Shown here piece after piece: positions 62,218-64,000 of a DNA stretch of 64,000 nt (position 1 is its first letter; every line of letters begins with the position of its first letter). Source of the DNA: Lachnospiraceae bacterium (GTDB lineage Bacteria > Bacillota > Clostridia > Lachnospirales > Lachnospiraceae). The stretch is from contig JAFTKW010000001.1 in assembly GCA_017453065.1 (NCBI GenBank), positions 88,747-152,746 of the forward strand. Reading direction: 5' to 3'. The notes below the pieces were generated by a model. That model searched no databases and was not told where the DNA came from. It saw only the letters and a program-made list of their open reading frames with translations. The position numbers and the translations under genes are program-made.

Positions 62218-63522
62218 ATGGAATCAATATGGGAGAAGGATGTGCCGTATGTGCAGTTTGAGGCACTGAAAGGAAATATAAACACCGATGTACTGATAAT
62301 CGGCGGTGGAATTGCGGGGATTCTGTGCGCATACAAGCTACAAAGCGCCGGAATTGATTGCGCTCTAGTCGAAGCTGCTAATATCTGTAGTGGAATCACC
62401 AAAAATACCACAGCAAAGATTACCCTCTGTCACGGTTTGATCTATGACAAAATGATAAAACGTCTTGGCAAGGACAAAACGAAGCTCTACGCGGAAGCAC
62501 AGATGGACGCCATCAAGGAATATACACGTCTTTGTCGAGATATAGATTGCAATTTTGAAAATAGGGACTCTTATATCTATTCTCTGAACAACCAAAAGAA
62601 GATTGAAAAAGAAATTGAGGCATTAAACCGCATCGGTGTAAAAGCCGAATTCTCGGATGCCCTTGAACTTCCCTTTGACGTAGCAGGCGCCGTACTTGTA
62701 AAAAATCAAGCACAGTTTCACCCTTTGAAATTCATATACACCATTGCAAAAGACTTACCTATATATGAAGACACAAAAGTCGTAGAGTTAATGCCCCACA
62801 CGGCGATTACCAACCACGGTAAAATCTCCTATCAAAAGTTAATCATTGCAACACATTTTCCAATCCTTAACAAGCATGGCTTATACCCTCTCAAACTCTA
62901 CCAACATCGTTCCTATGTCCTTGGGATAAAAGGTGCACAGAAAGTGAGCGGAATGTATGTAGACGAATCAGATAAAGGCTTATCCTTTCGAAGTTACGAC
63001 GATTTTCTGCTCCTCGGCGGTGGTGGCCACCGCACCGGTAAACAGGGCGGTGGATGGCAGGAACTCGAGACCTTTGTAAATAAGCACTATAGCGATGCAA
63101 AAATTGTAGGCAAATGGGCAACGCAGGATTGCATGACTCTGGATGATATTCCCTACATCGGTCCATATTCCAAATCAACGCCGGATGTATATGTGGCAAC
63201 AGGCTTTAACAAATGGGGCATGACAAACGCCCTGGTTGCCGCAAATATTCTCTGTGACCTCGTCCAGGAAAAAGAAAACCCATATAGCACTGTTTTTTCG
63301 CCTTCACGTACCATGCTTCGTCCGCAACTTGCAATCAATATCTTTGAATCGACAATTGGTCTTCTCACTCCCACAGTCCCCAGGTGCCCGCACCTCGGCT
63401 GTGCTCTCAAATACAACTCTGCCGAGCATACTTGGGATTGCCCCTGCCACGGTTCCCGCTTCGGTGGGCACGGACAGTTAATCGATAATCCTGCAACGGA
63501 TGAGCATCCTTCAATTCAATAA
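62218..63522 (+). CDS. FAD-dependent oxidoreductase with C-terminal Rieske iron-sulfur domain
   Basis: A 434-residue protein. Residues 24-60 form the FAD-binding Rossmann fold (VLIIGGGIAGILCAYKL), the middle is a DAO-type (glycine oxidase-like) domain with DDIPYIGPYS and ATGFNKWGMTNALVAA near 320-360, and the end (about 390-430) is a Rieske [2Fe-2S] site: CPHLGC and CPCHGSRF. The electron partner and substrate are unknown. Codon use and strand differ from nothing striking nearby. It ends before a tRNA cluster on the other strand. Confidence 0.9.
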   Translation: MESIWEKDVPYVQFEALKGNINTDVLIIGGGIAGILCAYKLQSAGIDCALVEAANICSGITKNTTAKITLCHGLIYDKMIKRLGKDKTKLYAEAQMDAIKEYTRLCRDIDCNFENRDSYIYSLNNQKKIEKEIEALNRIGVKAEFSDALELPFDVAGAVLVKNQAQFHPLKFIYTIAKDLPIYEDTKVVELMPHTAITNHGKISYQKLIIATHFPILNKHGLYPLKLYQHRSYVLGIKGAQKVSGMYVDESDKGLSFRSYDDFLLLGGGGHRTGKQGGGWQELETFVNKHYSDAKIVGKWATQDCMTLDDIPYIGPYSKSTPDVYVATGFNKWGMTNALVAANILCDLVQEKENPYSTVFSPSRTMLRPQLAINIFESTIGLLTPTVPRCPHLGCALKYNSAEHTWDCPCHGSRFGGHGQLIDNPATDEHPSIQ

Positions 63523-63546
63523 AAAGATTAATATTTTTCTATAAAA

Positions 63547-63578
63547 AAACAGCACTCGATAATAATCAAGTGCTGTTT
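63547..63578. terminator. Bidirectional terminator between FAD/Rieske gene and tRNA cluster
   Basis: AAACAGCACT pairs perfectly with AGTGCTGTTT around a 12-base loop, with seven T following on the minus strand behind tRNA-Leu. Confidence 0.88.
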
Positions 63579-63588
63579 CCTATTTTAC

Positions 63589-63672
63589 TGCTGGTGGCCG
63601 GACTCGAACCGGCACGGTATTGCTACCGAGGGATTTTAAGTCCCTTGCGTCTACCTATTCCGCCACACCAGC
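63589..63672 (-). tRNA. tRNA-Leu (anticodon UAA)
   Basis: 84-base class II tRNA; acceptor GCTGGTG/CACCAGC, anticodon loop CTTAAAA, long variable arm CGGTAGCAATACCG. Last gene of a leftward tRNA operon. Confidence 0.95.
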
Positions 63673-63714
63673 ATTCCTCTCTTTACTTTTGGTTTCCCAT
63701 AAAATAAAAAGAAA

Positions 63715-63787
63715 TGGGACCTATAGGGCTCGAACCTATGACCCTCTGCTTGTAAGGCAGATGCTCTCCCAGCTGAGCTAAGATCCC
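63715..63787 (-). tRNA. tRNA-Val (anticodon UAC)
   Basis: 73 bases; acceptor GGGATCT/AGGTCCC, anticodon stem TCTGC/GCAGA with loop CTTACAA. Confidence 0.95.
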
Positions 63788-63821
63788 ATTTTTAAAATAC
63801 TTACAATATTTAATTGTAAGA

Positions 63822-63895
63822 CGACCCAGAAGGGACTCGAACCCTCGACCTCCGCCGTGACAGGGCGGCGCTCTAACCAACTGAGCCACTAGGCC
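63822..63895 (-). tRNA. tRNA-Asp (anticodon GUC)
   Basis: 74 bases; acceptor GGCCTAG/CTGGGTC with G-T pairs, anticodon stem CGCCC-type with loop CTGTCAC, discriminator G as usual for Asp. Confidence 0.95.
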
Positions 63896-63923
63896 AAATC
63901 ATTTCAATAAATATAATTCACAA

Positions 63924-63997
63924 TGGACCTTCGGGGACTCGAACCCAGGACCGACCGGTTATGAGCCGGTTGCTCTAACCAACTGAGCTAAAGGTCC
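63924..63997 (-). tRNA. tRNA with CAU anticodon (Ile2 or elongator Met)
   Basis: 74 bases; acceptor GGACCTT/AAGGTCC, anticodon stem ACCGG/CCGGT with loop CTCATAA. The acceptor and D-arm resemble the Bacillus minor isoleucine tRNA whose C34 is changed to lysidine by TilS, but an elongator methionine tRNA cannot be excluded. The T-stem shows one T-C mismatch (second pair). The operon continues beyond the right edge. Confidence 0.85.
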
Positions 63998-64000
63998 GCA

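Overview
The window looks like chromosomal DNA of a spore-forming, low-to-moderate GC Firmicute, most likely a gut Lachnospiraceae (Clostridia). The reasons are an alpha/beta-type spore protein, the clpP-clpX-lon-engB order, a cellobiose phosphorylase locus, pectin and uronate genes, a GHKL-type hybrid kinase, and tRNA genes without an encoded CCA. No phage, insertion sequence, CRISPR array or rRNA was seen. Family assignment is inference from gene content; the species cannot be named from sequence alone.

Layout. 1-1.5 kb: 5' part of mntP and a GH105 unsaturated glycuronyl hydrolase whose promoter is overlapped by a perfect cre site. 1.5-6.4 kb: a two-gene ABC exporter behind a palindromic operator, an atypical orphan response regulator, a VanZ-like protein and an AI-2E family transporter. 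6.4-12.9 kb: protein quality control and ribosome assembly (engB, lon, clpX, clpP, trigger factor with a Lys/Ala-rich tail). 13-15.4 kb: a sulfonate/nitrate-type importer whose permease and ATPase are one polypeptide. 15.4-18.1 kb: a spore protein, an array of four related hairpins, an HD-like protein, a DJ-1 protein and a CYTH protein. 18.2-28.6 kb: glycogen/maltodextrin metabolism (LacI regulator, glgP, malQ) preceded by a YfhO-PFK-GGDEF transcription unit; the phosphofructokinase has pyrophosphate-type active-site residues. 28.7-31.5 kb: nagA, a MORN-repeat protein divergent from a small XRE regulator, and tRNA-Leu. 31.6-38.8 kb: DUF3592 protein, uxuA-uxuB for glucuronate/galacturonate breakdown, MFS, NUDIX, an unknown membrane protein and an esterase with a carbohydrate-binding-like N-terminus. 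38.9-39.7 kb: six-tRNA operon with a consensus promoter. 39.8-43.5 kb: yfcE-like, rdgB, a catalytically degraded amidase-like protein, an RlmL-type methyltransferase, and a 56-residue Asn/Gln-rich protein behind a sigma-G-like promoter. 44.2-51.7 kb: a cellobiose utilisation locus: sugar ABC importer, LacI regulator and divergent cellobiose phosphorylase, with a remarkable cluster of competing hairpins between the binding-protein and permease genes. 51.7-55.4 kb: cysteine-rich DUF6171-like protein, rubrerythrin, tRNA-Arg, a 55-bp duplicated block carrying repeated terminators, and a hybrid histidine kinase. 55.4-63.5 kb: EamA transporter, AbrB-like regulator with a macrolide-type glycosyltransferase, methyltransferase, a 53-residue small protein, a CE2-type esterase lipoprotein, an XRE-TPR regulator and a FAD/Rieske oxidoreductase whose ribosome binding site lies in a hairpin. 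63.6-64.0 kb: four tRNA genes of a cluster continuing off the right edge.

Together the metabolic genes describe a cell living on plant polysaccharide: oligouronides (GH105, uxuAB), cellobiose (importer plus phosphorylase), acetylated hemicellulose (CE2), alpha-glucan (GlgP, MalQ) and amino sugar (NagA), with phosphorolysis and a probable PPi-dependent PFK saving ATP. Regulation is local and LacI/CcpA-like. No single undescribed system is obvious; the best candidates for novelty are the repeated intergenic hairpin structures (15.9, 46.1 and 52.8 kb), the pseudo-amidase, the atypical response regulator and the small sporulation-linked protein.
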